Shown one piece after another: positions 35,273-43,040 of a DNA stretch of 64,000 nt (the stretch's first letter is position 1; every line of letters starts with the position of its first letter). Source of the stretch: a virus. The stretch lies in the IMG/VR virus record IMGVR_UViG_3300032294_002877, positions 1 to 64,000 of that record; one strand, 5' to 3'. The position numbers and the translations under genes were made by a program. The notes beneath the pieces were generated by a model that was not told where the DNA came from, ran no database searches, and saw only the letters and a program-made list of their open reading frames with translations.

Positions 35273-35487
35273 ATAAAACTTGGCAAGAAAAACAAAAAGA
35301 AATGGTTCAATCTGGCTATAATAGAGCCAAAGAGTTAGCAAAAGAAATATGGATAGAGGGAAATCACGAAGGAAACCCTAATGATTTCTATTACTTTGAG
35401 TGCGGATTTGTGGCCGGATTAAACTATCAAAGATTACAGGCTTTAGAAAAATTAAGCGAACTTGACCAAGAATTGGGATTAGAATGA
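35269..35487 (+). CDS. Small helical protein
   Basis: 72 residues, helical with ECGFVAGLNYQRLQALEKLS. Same tail layout (aromatic, GFxAG) as the small protein at 38524. Overlaps neighbours by 4 bp each. Confidence 0.65.
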   Translation: MNKTWQEKQKEMVQSGYNRAKELAKEIWIEGNHEGNPNDFYYFECGFVAGLNYQRLQALEKLSELDQELGLE

Positions 35488-35996
35488 AAAATAAATTTTC
35501 TATTACAGACTTGGCGATCATCCTTGTTGCTGCACTAATTTTAGTATTGCCTACATTTTTTGTACCAGAAAAGTATAATCTCTATGATTATTTGAAAGCC
35601 AAACGATTAGAATCATATAATCAGAAACACAAAGAAGTCTTCATAACTTGCATATACTGTAAAGGAACCGGCGAAAGAATTGAGGATGTTAATCGTATTA
35701 TATTCATGGCTAAAGTTCAACTTTACTTAAATAAACATTTAGCGGTTGACAAGTGCAAAAAGTGTGTTAAAATACCCGAAACTGGCATTTATATCTACTG
35801 TGACGAGGCTAATAACCAATATTCCATTTTTCTTAAAGAGTATGGTGCTGCTGGGCCGAAAATGGAAAAGACAAGTTGTGGCGAATGTTTGGGAATGGGA
35901 CAGTTTTCTTCATTTGATATAAAAACTCAAAGATATTTAACACAACAAGAATACGAAGATAGAGAACGAAAGAAACAAAATGAAAACAACAGATGA
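35484..35996 (+). CDS. Membrane protein with DnaJ-type zinc repeats
   Basis: 170 residues. N-terminal transmembrane helix (LAIILVAALILVLPTFFV), then CIYCKGTG, CKKC and CGECLGMG: the CxxCxGxG knuckle of DnaJ-type zinc fingers, in an otherwise unfamiliar protein. May bind unfolded or partner proteins at the membrane (inference). Confidence 0.7.
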   Translation: MKNKFSITDLAIILVAALILVLPTFFVPEKYNLYDYLKAKRLESYNQKHKEVFITCIYCKGTGERIEDVNRIIFMAKVQLYLNKHLAVDKCKKCVKIPETGIYIYCDEANNQYSIFLKEYGAAGPKMEKTSCGECLGMGQFSSFDIKTQRYLTQQEYEDRERKKQNENNR

Positions 35997-36165
35997 ACTT
36001 AAAGAAAGACTGAAACATCTTATAAATGAAACATTTGTTGATGAGTGGCTAGATTCTCCTAATCCGGCTTTTGATAACAAAACTCCACGACAACTTATAG
36101 TAGAACAAAATACTGATCAGATAGAAATGATGCTGTACAGATTAGGTAGCGGAGAACCAACATAA
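35980..36165 (+). CDS. DUF2384-like (MbcA/ParS antitoxin C-terminal-type) small protein
   Basis: 61 residues. DEWLDSPNPAFDNKTPRQLI then EMMLYRLGSGEPT matches the MbcA/ParS/Xre C-terminal domain (WLxxPNPxLGGxTPxELI...LLxxIxxG). The HTH part found in full antitoxins is absent. No RES-domain toxin gene is adjacent. Could be an anti-toxin decoy (speculative). Overlaps the previous gene by 17 bp. Confidence 0.7.
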   Translation: MKTTDELKERLKHLINETFVDEWLDSPNPAFDNKTPRQLIVEQNTDQIEMMLYRLGSGEPT

Positions 36166-36449
36166 TGAAAACCTTTAAGGAACAATTAAGAAGAGTTGTC
36201 GATAACGTACATTGTGATTGCTGCGGAAGAAGCACAACTCATTACAGTGAAATTGGGCCAGATTATGCAACACTTGAAAGTTGTTGGGGATATGGTTCAA
36301 TAAATGATGGAACTAAATATAATATTGATCTTTGTGAGAGTTGTTTCTTTGAGGTTTTAGGTTTTATCAAACAGAAAAGAAAAAGTGTCTTGGGGCCATT
36401 TAATTATCCGTATGATAATGATCCTTTGGATGGAGTCAAATACCTATAA
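36165..36449 (+). CDS. Conserved phage zinc-finger protein
   Basis: 94 residues: HCDCCGRS and LCESCFFEVLGF pairs around ATLESCWGYGSINDGTKYNI. This WGYGS...DG...Y...LCExCF pattern recurs in many phages. Function unknown. Confidence 0.8.
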   Translation: MKTFKEQLRRVVDNVHCDCCGRSTTHYSEIGPDYATLESCWGYGSINDGTKYNIDLCESCFFEVLGFIKQKRKSVLGPFNYPYDNDPLDGVKYL

Positions 36450-36467
36450 TTCAATAAAGGGAAAATT

Positions 36468-36761
36468 ATGATCAAATATGCACTATGTTTTGTACTATTA
36501 CTAACTGCTGGAATATGTAATGCTCAAGAGTGGATTCCATACAATCCTACTAATGTTTATCAAATTAATCAGCAGAGTATAACATCAGTCTCCACAGTAT
36601 ATCAGCAGCGATATCAACCAGTTGTTGTTTATCAATTGGTTCCTATAATTACTTATCAAAATTATGTTGTAGAAAAACAATGCTTTTTTCACAGAATACA
36701 AACTGTAACAACACAACCAGTAGTTCAATGGACTTATCAGCCAGTTTTAATCTATAGGTGA
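36468..36761 (+). CDS. Small secreted Tyr/Gln/Val-rich protein
   Basis: 97 residues. Signal peptide MIKYALCFVLLLTAGICNA then QEW; mature part built from VYQ/PVVVYQ repeats. Same design as 2530. GGGAAA before the ATG. Cell-surface or periplasmic location inferred. Confidence 0.7.
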   Translation: MIKYALCFVLLLTAGICNAQEWIPYNPTNVYQINQQSITSVSTVYQQRYQPVVVYQLVPIITYQNYVVEKQCFFHRIQTVTTQPVVQWTYQPVLIYR

Positions 36762-36764
36762 TAT

Positions 36765-37004
36765 ATGGGTTGGGAATTTAGAGTTGTAAAGAGCGAATGG
36801 AATCATAAATACTTTCACGAAATTCGTGATACTTATGCTGTCCACGAGGTTTATGTTAATGATGAGTCTAATAAGATTGTGAAAGTAGAAAACGAGCCAT
36901 ACCATTTAATGGAAACAGATTTTAATACTCTCCAAGATCATGTAGTTAAACTTAATGAGTGTTTTTCTAAACCTATGATTGATAAAAACGGACAAGAAGT
37001 ATGA
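36765..37004 (+). CDS. Small conserved phage protein
   Basis: 79 residues. TYAVHEVYVNDESNKIVKVE then LQDHVVKLNECFSKPMI resembles a small phage family (hEVYYDxxGxpxx...ALxKPvl). Function unknown. ATGA overlap. Confidence 0.7.
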   Translation: MGWEFRVVKSEWNHKYFHEIRDTYAVHEVYVNDESNKIVKVENEPYHLMETDFNTLQDHVVKLNECFSKPMIDKNGQEV

Positions 37005-37195
37005 ATCCAACAATAGAATTTCGATTAGAACCAACACTAGATAAGAAACAGTTTTATCTAGATACTTTTCGTCCATACTATGACAATGTTGACAATCGCC
37101 GTCTGGTCAGGTATGATAGCATGAAAAGCCTAACCCGCGAAGAACTCAAACAACTAGCAGATTTTATCACAAAATATCTTGAGGATAATCCATGA
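37001..37195 (+). CDS. LADF-family small protein 6
   Basis: 64 residues: IEFRLEPTLDKKQFYLDTFR strands then REELKQLADFITKYLEDNP. Flanked by 4-bp overlaps on both sides. Confidence 0.7.
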   Translation: MNPTIEFRLEPTLDKKQFYLDTFRPYYDNVDNRRLVRYDSMKSLTREELKQLADFITKYLEDNP

Positions 37196-37398
37196 ACTTG
37201 ATAGTTGATACGAAATACGATCATATACTTTCGCATGAAAGCGGACACAAATTCCTCATACAGTATATTCATGATAAAGGAACATTATTCAAGTGGAGTG
37301 ATATTGGTGGCTGGAATCATATTGTTTCAGTCTATAATAGTAATGGACGAGATAGTGTAATTGAAGAACTTAAACTTATTATTCCGGGTTTTGTATGA
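37192..37398 (+). CDS. Small unknown protein
   Basis: 68 residues, beta-rich first half, terminal helix. ATGA overlaps on both sides. No family. Confidence 0.65.
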   Translation: MNLIVDTKYDHILSHESGHKFLIQYIHDKGTLFKWSDIGGWNHIVSVYNSNGRDSVIEELKLIIPGFV

Positions 37399-37613
37399 AC
37401 AAAAAAGCAAACAAACTTGTTGCTACTTTTTTCAAAAGCGTTTCTTCGTATATGAAGCAAGAATACAAAAGCAGATACTACAGATTCTATAATGATCCTG
37501 TAATGATTGATGAGATGATTAGATTAACATCGTCCTATTATTGGGGAGGAAATAGTGTGCCTAGTGCTGCTGGTGATCTTGTTGATTATATGAAAAGCAA
37601 GTATAATGTTTAA
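37395..37613 (+). CDS. Small basic helical protein
   Basis: 72 residues; possible distant paralogue of 32290 (VATFFKSVSSYMKQEYKSRY, ending SAAGDLVDYMKSKYNV). Confidence 0.65.
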   Translation: MNKKANKLVATFFKSVSSYMKQEYKSRYYRFYNDPVMIDEMIRLTSSYYWGGNSVPSAAGDLVDYMKSKYNV

Positions 37614-37716
37614 TAACGAAGCACCAATACTGGGTTTGGAAATTAATGACGGTAAAAATGCTCCATTTGCTGATTTGTATTTAGACACTTTTCCAGAATG
37701 GTACGAGGTAGAATAA
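37606..37716 (+). CDS. 36-residue protein
   Basis: MFNNEAPILGLEINDGKNAP..., overlapping the previous gene by 8 bp. Filled space in the operon suggests it is translated; no family. Confidence 0.45.
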   Translation: MFNNEAPILGLEINDGKNAPFADLYLDTFPEWYEVE

Positions 37717-37717
37717 T

Positions 37718-37927
37718 ATGGATGTTGGAGTTGATCTTGATGATTATATCAATAAACTTCATAGACAAATAGAAGATTTGCAAAAGATTAATGCTTCACT
37801 TAGACGAGAAATAAGAACACAAAGATACGAAATTGCAGAACTAAGACAGCAGAGAGCATTTATTATAGAAGACGATATGAAACCTCCAGAATATTATAAA
37901 GGATTATGGGAAGATGCTCAGGATTAA
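37718..37927 (+). CDS. Small coiled-coil protein
   Basis: 69 residues, heptads in DDYINKLHRQIEDLQKINAS then LRREIRTQRYEIAELRQQ. ATG 2 nt after the previous stop. Overlaps the next gene by 14 bp. Confidence 0.7.
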   Translation: MDVGVDLDDYINKLHRQIEDLQKINASLRREIRTQRYEIAELRQQRAFIIEDDMKPPEYYKGLWEDAQD

Positions 37928-38531
37928 AAATCAGCCTCATAATAGCGTATGGGTTTGGGCGGATTCTCAGGAAGAACTTGGACTGACGTTTATGCGTTTC
38001 CAAGAACACTATGAGAGTCCTAATCCATTATTTAGAAACAACATATTCACGGTTGGTCAATTAAGACAGTGGTACTCTATTCAGTACGGAGGAAATACAT
38101 ATCACCATGATTGGCAAGGATTTAACTTTCCTAGTAAAGTGCTAACTCCTTTCAAGGAAGGACTATTTGATCCGTTAACTAGCGAAGAACATAATTTACT
38201 CAGTCTTTTCAGATACCGTAATGATAATTTCTATATTATCGGGGCTCAAAATAGATCGGTATTGCGACACGAATTAGCACATGCACTATATTCTCATAAT
38301 AGTACATATCAACATTGTGTAGATAAACTTTGTTTAAAATACAGAAAAGAACTCAATAAAACACGACAATATATCTTAAAAAAGGGATATGATCAATCTG
38401 TGCTTAATGATGAAATGCAGGCATATATTACAGATAATGATGACGAGTACATTATCAAACATACTCCATCGAATGTAATACAACAGTTCAATCTGCTCTA
38501 TAATAAATATAAGGAAAATACTGATGAATGA
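37914..38531 (+). CDS. HExxH metalloprotease-like protein
   Basis: 205 residues. LRHELAHALYSHNSTY has the HExxH zinc site, and NDEMQAYI downstream offers a third ligand Glu. The N-terminal half (FMRFQEHYESPNPLFRNNIF then FTVGQLRQWY) belongs to a phage protein layout I recognise without a known substrate. Proteolytic activity is predicted, not shown. Confidence 0.75.
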   Translation: MLRIKNQPHNSVWVWADSQEELGLTFMRFQEHYESPNPLFRNNIFTVGQLRQWYSIQYGGNTYHHDWQGFNFPSKVLTPFKEGLFDPLTSEEHNLLSLFRYRNDNFYIIGAQNRSVLRHELAHALYSHNSTYQHCVDKLCLKYRKELNKTRQYILKKGYDQSVLNDEMQAYITDNDDEYIIKHTPSNVIQQFNLLYNKYKENTDE

Positions 38532-38703
38532 AGAATTATCAGATGAAGAAAAGAGTTTTCACGAATGGCTTGCTGAAAATACACAGTATGTGTCTCAAAA
38601 TAAATACTCTATTAATGTAATGAAGAGATTATATTTAGCTGGTTTTTCTGCCGGGTATATGTATAAGAAAAAACACGACGCTATGGAACAATTACAAAAA
38701 TAA
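38524..38703 (+). CDS. Small helical protein
   Basis: 59 residues, SDEEKSFHEWLAENTQYVSQ then LYLAGFSAGYMYKKK. Similar tail layout to 35269. TAATG overlap with the next gene. Confidence 0.65.
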   Translation: MNEELSDEEKSFHEWLAENTQYVSQNKYSINVMKRLYLAGFSAGYMYKKKHDAMEQLQK

Positions 38704-38924
38704 TGACCAATAATCAATTAGATGTTCTGATAAATATATGTAATTTAGCACTAAGTCGCTCTTATGGTTTAACTAAGAGTCAAATTCAAGACATTGACAA
38801 TGCAAGGAAAGCGTTGTATAATGAAAGATATTCTTTGGGAGATAAAAAATGCTCTGGTCTGAAGTTAAAAAGTGGGCTAAAGAAAACGGCTACGAAGTTG
38901 TCAAAGAAAAAGATGACTCTGTAA
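38703..38924 (+). CDS. Small basic protein overlapping its neighbour
   Basis: 73 residues. First 49 residues look like a normal helical protein; the Lys-rich remainder overlaps the next gene by 76 bp, so the functional end may be earlier or a frameshift may be present. Confidence 0.55.
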   Translation: MTNNQLDVLINICNLALSRSYGLTKSQIQDIDNARKALYNERYSLGDKKCSGLKLKSGLKKTATKLSKKKMTL

Positions 38925-39103
38925 ACGGTGCTTCTTATTATTGGGCCAATATGACAAATACTTCGCTTAGTGGGGTTTCTCTTAGCGTAAGTAAACTTGC
39001 TAGAGATATTTATAATTCTATAACTAGCAATGAATGGGTGGAGCATCAAACACAATTTCAGATAAAACTATCAGAAGAAGAAAATATTAATTATGAAAGT
39101 TAG
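38849..39103 (+). CDS. Conserved small phage protein
   Basis: 84 residues. MLWSEVKKWAKENGYEVVKE, SYYWANM, SVSKLARDIYNSITSNEWVE HQ layout matches a phage family of unknown function. GGGAGA before the ATG confirms the start inside the previous gene. Confidence 0.75.
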   Translation: MLWSEVKKWAKENGYEVVKEKDDSVNGASYYWANMTNTSLSGVSLSVSKLARDIYNSITSNEWVEHQTQFQIKLSEEENINYES

Positions 39104-39737
39104 CGTTGTTAGCGTTACTCCAGATGCAGAAAAAACTATGGCCTATTGTGCCAGAGTTAGTAACCCGTCTAATCAAGATAATGAAAACTATGCTAAACTC
39201 TTAAAATATTGTATAGACCACCAGCACTGGAGTATTTTTGAGATGGCTTTTATGACTCTGCAAGTCGATACAACAAGAGGCATCGCTGCCCAAATACTAA
39301 GACATAGAAGTTTTACCTTTCAAGAATTTAGTCAAAGATATGCAGATACTACTTTACTTAGCGAAGAAATTCCACTCTTTGAATTAAGAAGACAAGATAC
39401 AAAAAATAGACAAAACAGCATTAATAATATAGATGCAGAGATTAAGAGTAAATGGAATAGTCAAATACGGCAGCATTTTTCTAAAGCAAAAGCAATTTAT
39501 GATGGCATGATCGCAGATGGCATTGCTAAAGAATGTGCGAGATTTGTTTTACCATTAGCAACTCCAACACGCATTTATATGAGTGGTAGTGTACGATCAT
39601 GGATTCATTATATTAATTTACGTTCAGCAAATGGTACGCAAAAAGAGCATATGGAAATCGCTAATTATTGTAAACAAATTTTTATTGAACAATTTCCAAC
39701 TATAAGCGAGGCTTTGTTATGGAATCATCAGTCTTAG
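39093..39737 (+). CDS. thyX: Flavin-dependent thymidylate synthase ThyX
   Basis: Makes dTMP from dUMP using FAD, NADPH and methylenetetrahydrofolate. The diagnostic motif RHRSFTFQEFSQRY spans residues 70-83 (RHRxxSxxxxSxRY with T for S at one place). LPLATPTRIYMSGSVRSWIH then RSANGTQKEHMEIA complete the substrate site. 214 residues, normal length. Overlaps the previous gene by 11 bp and the next by 19 bp. Common in phages that need independent dTTP supply. Confidence 0.93.
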   Translation: MKVSVVSVTPDAEKTMAYCARVSNPSNQDNENYAKLLKYCIDHQHWSIFEMAFMTLQVDTTRGIAAQILRHRSFTFQEFSQRYADTTLLSEEIPLFELRRQDTKNRQNSINNIDAEIKSKWNSQIRQHFSKAKAIYDGMIADGIAKECARFVLPLATPTRIYMSGSVRSWIHYINLRSANGTQKEHMEIANYCKQIFIEQFPTISEALLWNHQS

Positions 39738-39850
39738 TACAAATTATACTGTGGATGATAGCGATTTATCTCGCTTTTGGTTTGTCTTTTCTTGGTGTTG
39801 GTCTTTGTTTCTTTTTCGTATCTTTTGTTAAGACATTTTGGAGAAAATAA
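39719..39850 (+). CDS. 43-residue membrane protein
   Basis: Nearly all hydrophobic (VQIILWMIAIYLAFGLSFLG), basic C-terminus KTFWRK. Starts within thyX; one-base TAATG overlap with the next gene. Confidence 0.55.
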   Translation: MESSVLVQIILWMIAIYLAFGLSFLGVGLCFFFVSFVKTFWRK

Positions 39851-40044
39851 TGAAAGAATTTGGCATATCCGCACAAGTATTTAAAAATAATGATCTTTCT
39901 AAACAAAATTTACTGATTATTGAAGTGCATACTGGATTTTCGTCAGAAGAAGCATTGTCTAGTTTTAAACTACATTTTCCCTCTATAGAATATTCTCTAG
40001 TAAAAGTCTTATCTATAGAAGAAATACCTCAAGTCGCATCTTGA
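39850..40044 (+). CDS. Small unknown protein
   Basis: 64 residues, MKEFGISAQVFKNNDLSKQN then VHTGFSSEEALSSFKLHFPS. A ferredoxin-like small fold is possible. GGAG lies upstream. Confidence 0.65.
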   Translation: MKEFGISAQVFKNNDLSKQNLLIIEVHTGFSSEEALSSFKLHFPSIEYSLVKVLSIEEIPQVAS

Positions 40045-40068
40045 CTTTAACCGATACTGTGGTATAAT
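40041..40068 (+). promoter_or_regulatory. CCGATA-type promoter
   Basis: TTGACT, 16-bp spacer with ACCGATA, TATAAT; overlaps the previous stop codon. Confidence 0.85.
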
Positions 40069-40086
40069 ACCGCACAAGGAGTTTTT

Positions 40087-41004
40087 ATGACTAATCGGTT
40101 GGGTCTTTGTTGCATTTCTCTCAAACTTAAAGAGCAGGGTTTTGGTCATCAAACAATGACCTATAAGAGATTTAATTCGTTGCCAAGAGAAGAAGCACTA
40201 GAAATTCTTGGTAGCAGAATTCAAAACAATCTTATGGTAACAGATAAGACTATTGAATTTTGTGCAGAAAAGAACTATGTTTATCGTGTGAGTAGCGATA
40301 TTTTCCCGCTAATTACATTCGATGAGGCTAATGTCAGTCTTGAAGATTTGCCCAACCATGACGCTATTCAAGACGAGTTCGATAATATCAGCAACACCAT
40401 AAAGCGAACAGGAGTTCGCGTATCTTGTCATCCTAGCGAATTTAATAGTTTATCTAGTTTGACTCCTAAAGTAGTCGATAAAACAATTGTAGAACTAAAC
40501 TTTTATAGTAGTTTTTTTGATAGAATTGGTTTGCCAGCCGATACAAATGCTCCCATGAATCTTCATGTCCATAACAATAATGGAACACGCGAAGAAATTA
40601 GTCATAGATTTTATGAAAACTTCAAGCGTTTAGACGAAAATTGTCAGAAACGTATGACAATCGAAAACGACGACAAACTTAATTGCTGGAGTGTGAGAGA
40701 ATTGGTAGATATTTTCCATCCTATTACCAGCATACCGATTTGCTTCGACTATTTGCATCATAAGTGCCATCCTAATAATCTTACTGAATGTGAGGCTATT
40801 AATATGTGCTATGATACATGGCAAACTCGTCCTCTTTTCCATTATAGCGAAAGCAGGCCCGGAAATAATCCAAGGGCTCATGCTGATTATGCAGAAAATA
40901 AATTCGACCATTATGGTTTAGAATTTGATGTTGATATGGAACTCAAAGGTAAAGACAATGCTCTTGAAATGTACGAAGAAATTGTTAAAGGAGTAACAAT
41001 ATGA
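40087..41004 (+). CDS. uvsE: UV damage endonuclease (UvdE/UvsE)
   Basis: 305 residues. RLGLCCIS at the N-terminus, YRVSSDIFPLIT, VSCHPSEFNSL, NLHVHNNNGT, MTIENDDK and CFDYLHHKCHP are the metal-binding blocks of the UVDE TIM barrel, ending with HADY. Nicks 5' of UV photoproducts to start repair. Own promoter and AAGGAG ribosome-binding site. Suits a phage of sunlit water (inference). Confidence 0.93.
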   Translation: MTNRLGLCCISLKLKEQGFGHQTMTYKRFNSLPREEALEILGSRIQNNLMVTDKTIEFCAEKNYVYRVSSDIFPLITFDEANVSLEDLPNHDAIQDEFDNISNTIKRTGVRVSCHPSEFNSLSSLTPKVVDKTIVELNFYSSFFDRIGLPADTNAPMNLHVHNNNGTREEISHRFYENFKRLDENCQKRMTIENDDKLNCWSVRELVDIFHPITSIPICFDYLHHKCHPNNLTECEAINMCYDTWQTRPLFHYSESRPGNNPRAHADYAENKFDHYGLEFDVDMELKGKDNALEMYEEIVKGVTI

Positions 41005-41150
41005 GCGGATGGCTTATAGCATTTACAGGATGTGTGTATTTATATGTTGCACTAGAGCAATATGTCGTTCATAAAAATATTGGTATGTTTATTACTTATG
41101 TTGGTTATGCTTTTGCAAACGTCGGATTGTATATGCTGGCATCTAAATAA
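41001..41150 (+). CDS. Two-helix membrane protein
   Basis: 49 residues, WLIAFTGCVYLYVALEQYVV then FITYVGYAFANVGLYML; ATGA overlap with uvsE. The LEQY loop between two helices recalls a phage membrane protein pattern I cannot name. Confidence 0.6.
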   Translation: MSGWLIAFTGCVYLYVALEQYVVHKNIGMFITYVGYAFANVGLYMLASK

Positions 41151-41162
41151 AGGAATAGTTTT

Positions 41163-41357
41163 ATGACAAAAGAACCAAACAAAATTAAAATGAATGATAC
41201 TCCATCACCATCTAAACCTATAAAAAAAATACCGCTACCACCAATAAATCCAAATAAATATGACATTGATATGAGTGACGATACTTATATCAGACCGGAT
41301 AATGATTCTGTTTACAAGCCTATTGAAAATGAAAATAATTCAGAAAACAATTCGTAA
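41163..41357 (+). CDS. Small Pro/Asn-rich disordered protein
   Basis: 64 residues, KPIKKIPLPPINPNKYDIDM; no predicted folded core. Overlaps the deaminase-like gene by 29 bp. Confidence 0.55.
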   Translation: MTKEPNKIKMNDTPSPSKPIKKIPLPPINPNKYDIDMSDDTYIRPDNDSVYKPIENENNSENNS

Positions 41358-41793
41358 AGCGTATTCTTATTGGAATCCTTGTTGTTTAATCAGATGCTAC
41401 CACTATGCTGCCGCATTTGATGGTAACAAGATGATTTGTTTCACCAAAAACAACCCGATTAAAACCCATACTGGGGCTTATAGAATAGGCGAAGACTTTA
41501 ATTTACCTAAATATAAAGAATTTCCATTCTATCATAGCGAAAGTCGCTTGATTGATAAATTATTGAATAAATACAATTCTATTAATCCTTCTTGGAAGAT
41601 TGTGGTTATGAGAATTAATAGGTGCGGTAAAATTCTTGGAAGCAAACCCTGCATTAACTGTCATAAACTCCTTAATGCTGTAGGATTAAATCAAATATAT
41701 TACAGTACAGATAGTGGATCGTTTGTCAGTCCAAATGCTGATATAATTTATCTTAAACCTTTCAACCAGTTATCTTTTACTAATAATGCTTGA
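41329..41793 (+). CDS. Cytidine deaminase-fold protein
   Basis: 154 residues from ATG 41329. HYAAAFDGNKMICFTKNNPI then FPFYHSESRLIDKLL (H-x-E at the catalytic position) and KPCINCHKLLNAVG (P-C-x2-C) give the three zinc ligands and the catalytic Glu of the CDA superfamily. A free-standing deaminase, perhaps for dCMP, free cytidine or nucleic acid. Substrate cannot be told. The start overlaps the previous gene. Confidence 0.75.
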   Translation: MKIIQKTIRKAYSYWNPCCLIRCYHYAAAFDGNKMICFTKNNPIKTHTGAYRIGEDFNLPKYKEFPFYHSESRLIDKLLNKYNSINPSWKIVVMRINRCGKILGSKPCINCHKLLNAVGLNQIYYSTDSGSFVSPNADIIYLKPFNQLSFTNNA

Positions 41794-41825
41794 ATATTAG
41801 AATAAAAAATATTTAGGATTCCGGT

Positions 41826-42383
41826 ATGAAACCTTCCGAACGAATTTATTTGAAATATGATGAGTTAAATTCTATAGAAAAAGATATTCTTGTGAGAAGG
41901 CATATCGAGAGATATTCTATAATAAGACAATGGTGTAAGGGAGTGGTTCTTGATTTTGCTTGCGGTTGTGGCTATGGTTCCTATGTGATTTCTAAAAATC
42001 CAGATGTTTCTTTTGTTTTTGGTTTAGATATAGATAAAGACAGTATTTCTTGGGCGAATGAAAACTACAAAACAGAAAAGATTATTTTTTTTCAACAAAC
42101 ATTAGAAGATTTTAATGAAAAAGTTGATTTACTTGTTTGTTTAGAAACTATCGAACACATTAAAGATAAAAATTTCTTACCTAAACAAGTGAATAGATTA
42201 GGTATCAATAAGATACTTCTGTCTTTTCCTTCAAAAAAAACAACTCACTATAATCCTTATCATTTTCATGATTATAAAACACAAGATGTGTTGGATTTAT
42301 TTTCTGATTTTGAATTGATTGATGAAATTGATCTCAATAGAGAAGTTAAAATTTTAAATTTGCTTCGCAAATTATCTCAATGA
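41826..42383 (+). CDS. Class I SAM-dependent methyltransferase
   Basis: 185 residues. VVLDFACGCGYGSYVIS is motif I, FGLDIDKDSISWA motif II, VDLLVCLETIEHI motif IV. The C-terminal region (FHDYKTQDVLDLF) fits methyltransferase type 11/23. Target could be a sugar or small molecule; it converges on a glycosyltransferase-like gene, overlapping by 12 bp. Confidence 0.85.
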   Translation: MKPSERIYLKYDELNSIEKDILVRRHIERYSIIRQWCKGVVLDFACGCGYGSYVISKNPDVSFVFGLDIDKDSISWANENYKTEKIIFFQQTLEDFNEKVDLLVCLETIEHIKDKNFLPKQVNRLGINKILLSFPSKKTTHYNPYHFHDYKTQDVLDLFSDFELIDEIDLNREVKILNLLRKLSQ

Positions 42384-42908
42384 GTTGTATATAGATAGAA
42401 CTTTATCTATGTGTAATGGGTTTTTTGCTATTTTATAGCAATCTTTAACAAACACTCCATCACATATAAGTGAATTTTCCCACACAATACCCTTGCGTAG
42501 TTCCGATGATACAATAAAATTATGAGTGTCTATTGCATAGGGTGTCGGGTATCCTCTGCTTCTAATAGTATTATTTTTTAATGCTTGTAGAAAAGAGATG
42601 AAGTCATGATCGGTTTTATCATGTATATTTTCCCATAGTTCTTTATGTATTGTTGTGTCATCATCATTAAAATAGATATGTCCATTTTCAACTAAACCTA
42701 GGCCAAAATTTCTTTGCTGACTACCGGCCACGCTTCCACTGACTTTATGAGCATATACTTCGGCTATATTTGGAATTGGCACATCTGGTATCTCATTCTT
42801 ATCAAAAACTATTATCCATCTAAAATTTTCTCTTGGTATATTGATTGACTCTTCAATTTTATTTAAATTTTCTGGTCTAGTGCAAGGTGTGATTATGTTT
42901 AAAAACAT
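42372..42908 (-). CDS. Glycosyltransferase-like (GT-A) protein
   Basis: 178 residues, the only minus-strand gene between 2.4 kb and the right edge. MFLNIITPCTRPENLNKIEE, then GSQQRNFGL...HIYFNDDDT with a DDD nucleotide-sugar metal motif. Shorter than usual, lacking much of the acceptor half. With the neighbouring methyltransferase it suggests sugar decoration of DNA, virion or host surface (inference). Confidence 0.7.
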   Translation of the reverse strand: MFLNIITPCTRPENLNKIEESINIPRENFRWIIVFDKNEIPDVPIPNIAEVYAHKVSGSVAGSQQRNFGLGLVENGHIYFNDDDTTIHKELWENIHDKTDHDFISFLQALKNNTIRSRGYPTPYAIDTHNFIVSSELRKGIVWENSLICDGVFVKDCYKIAKNPLHIDKVLSIYNSLR

Positions 42909-42992
42909 ATATTAAGTACCTAAAATAATTTTTTCAAAGTAAAATACACCAAATAACAGCATTAACAAAGAAGAATTTTTCAAGGATTCGGG

Positions 42993-43020
42993 TTGACAGT
43001 GCCGATAACTATGGTATAAT
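42993..43020 (+). promoter_or_regulatory. CCGATA-type promoter
   Basis: TTGACA, 16-bp spacer with GCCGATA, TATAAT. Confidence 0.85.
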
Positions 43021-43040
43021 CCGCTCAACGGAGGATACCA

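Noticed and set aside
35980-36165. Complete toxin-antitoxin pair around the DUF2384-like protein
   Set aside because: Neither neighbour looks like a RES-domain toxin; the flanking genes are zinc-finger phage proteins.
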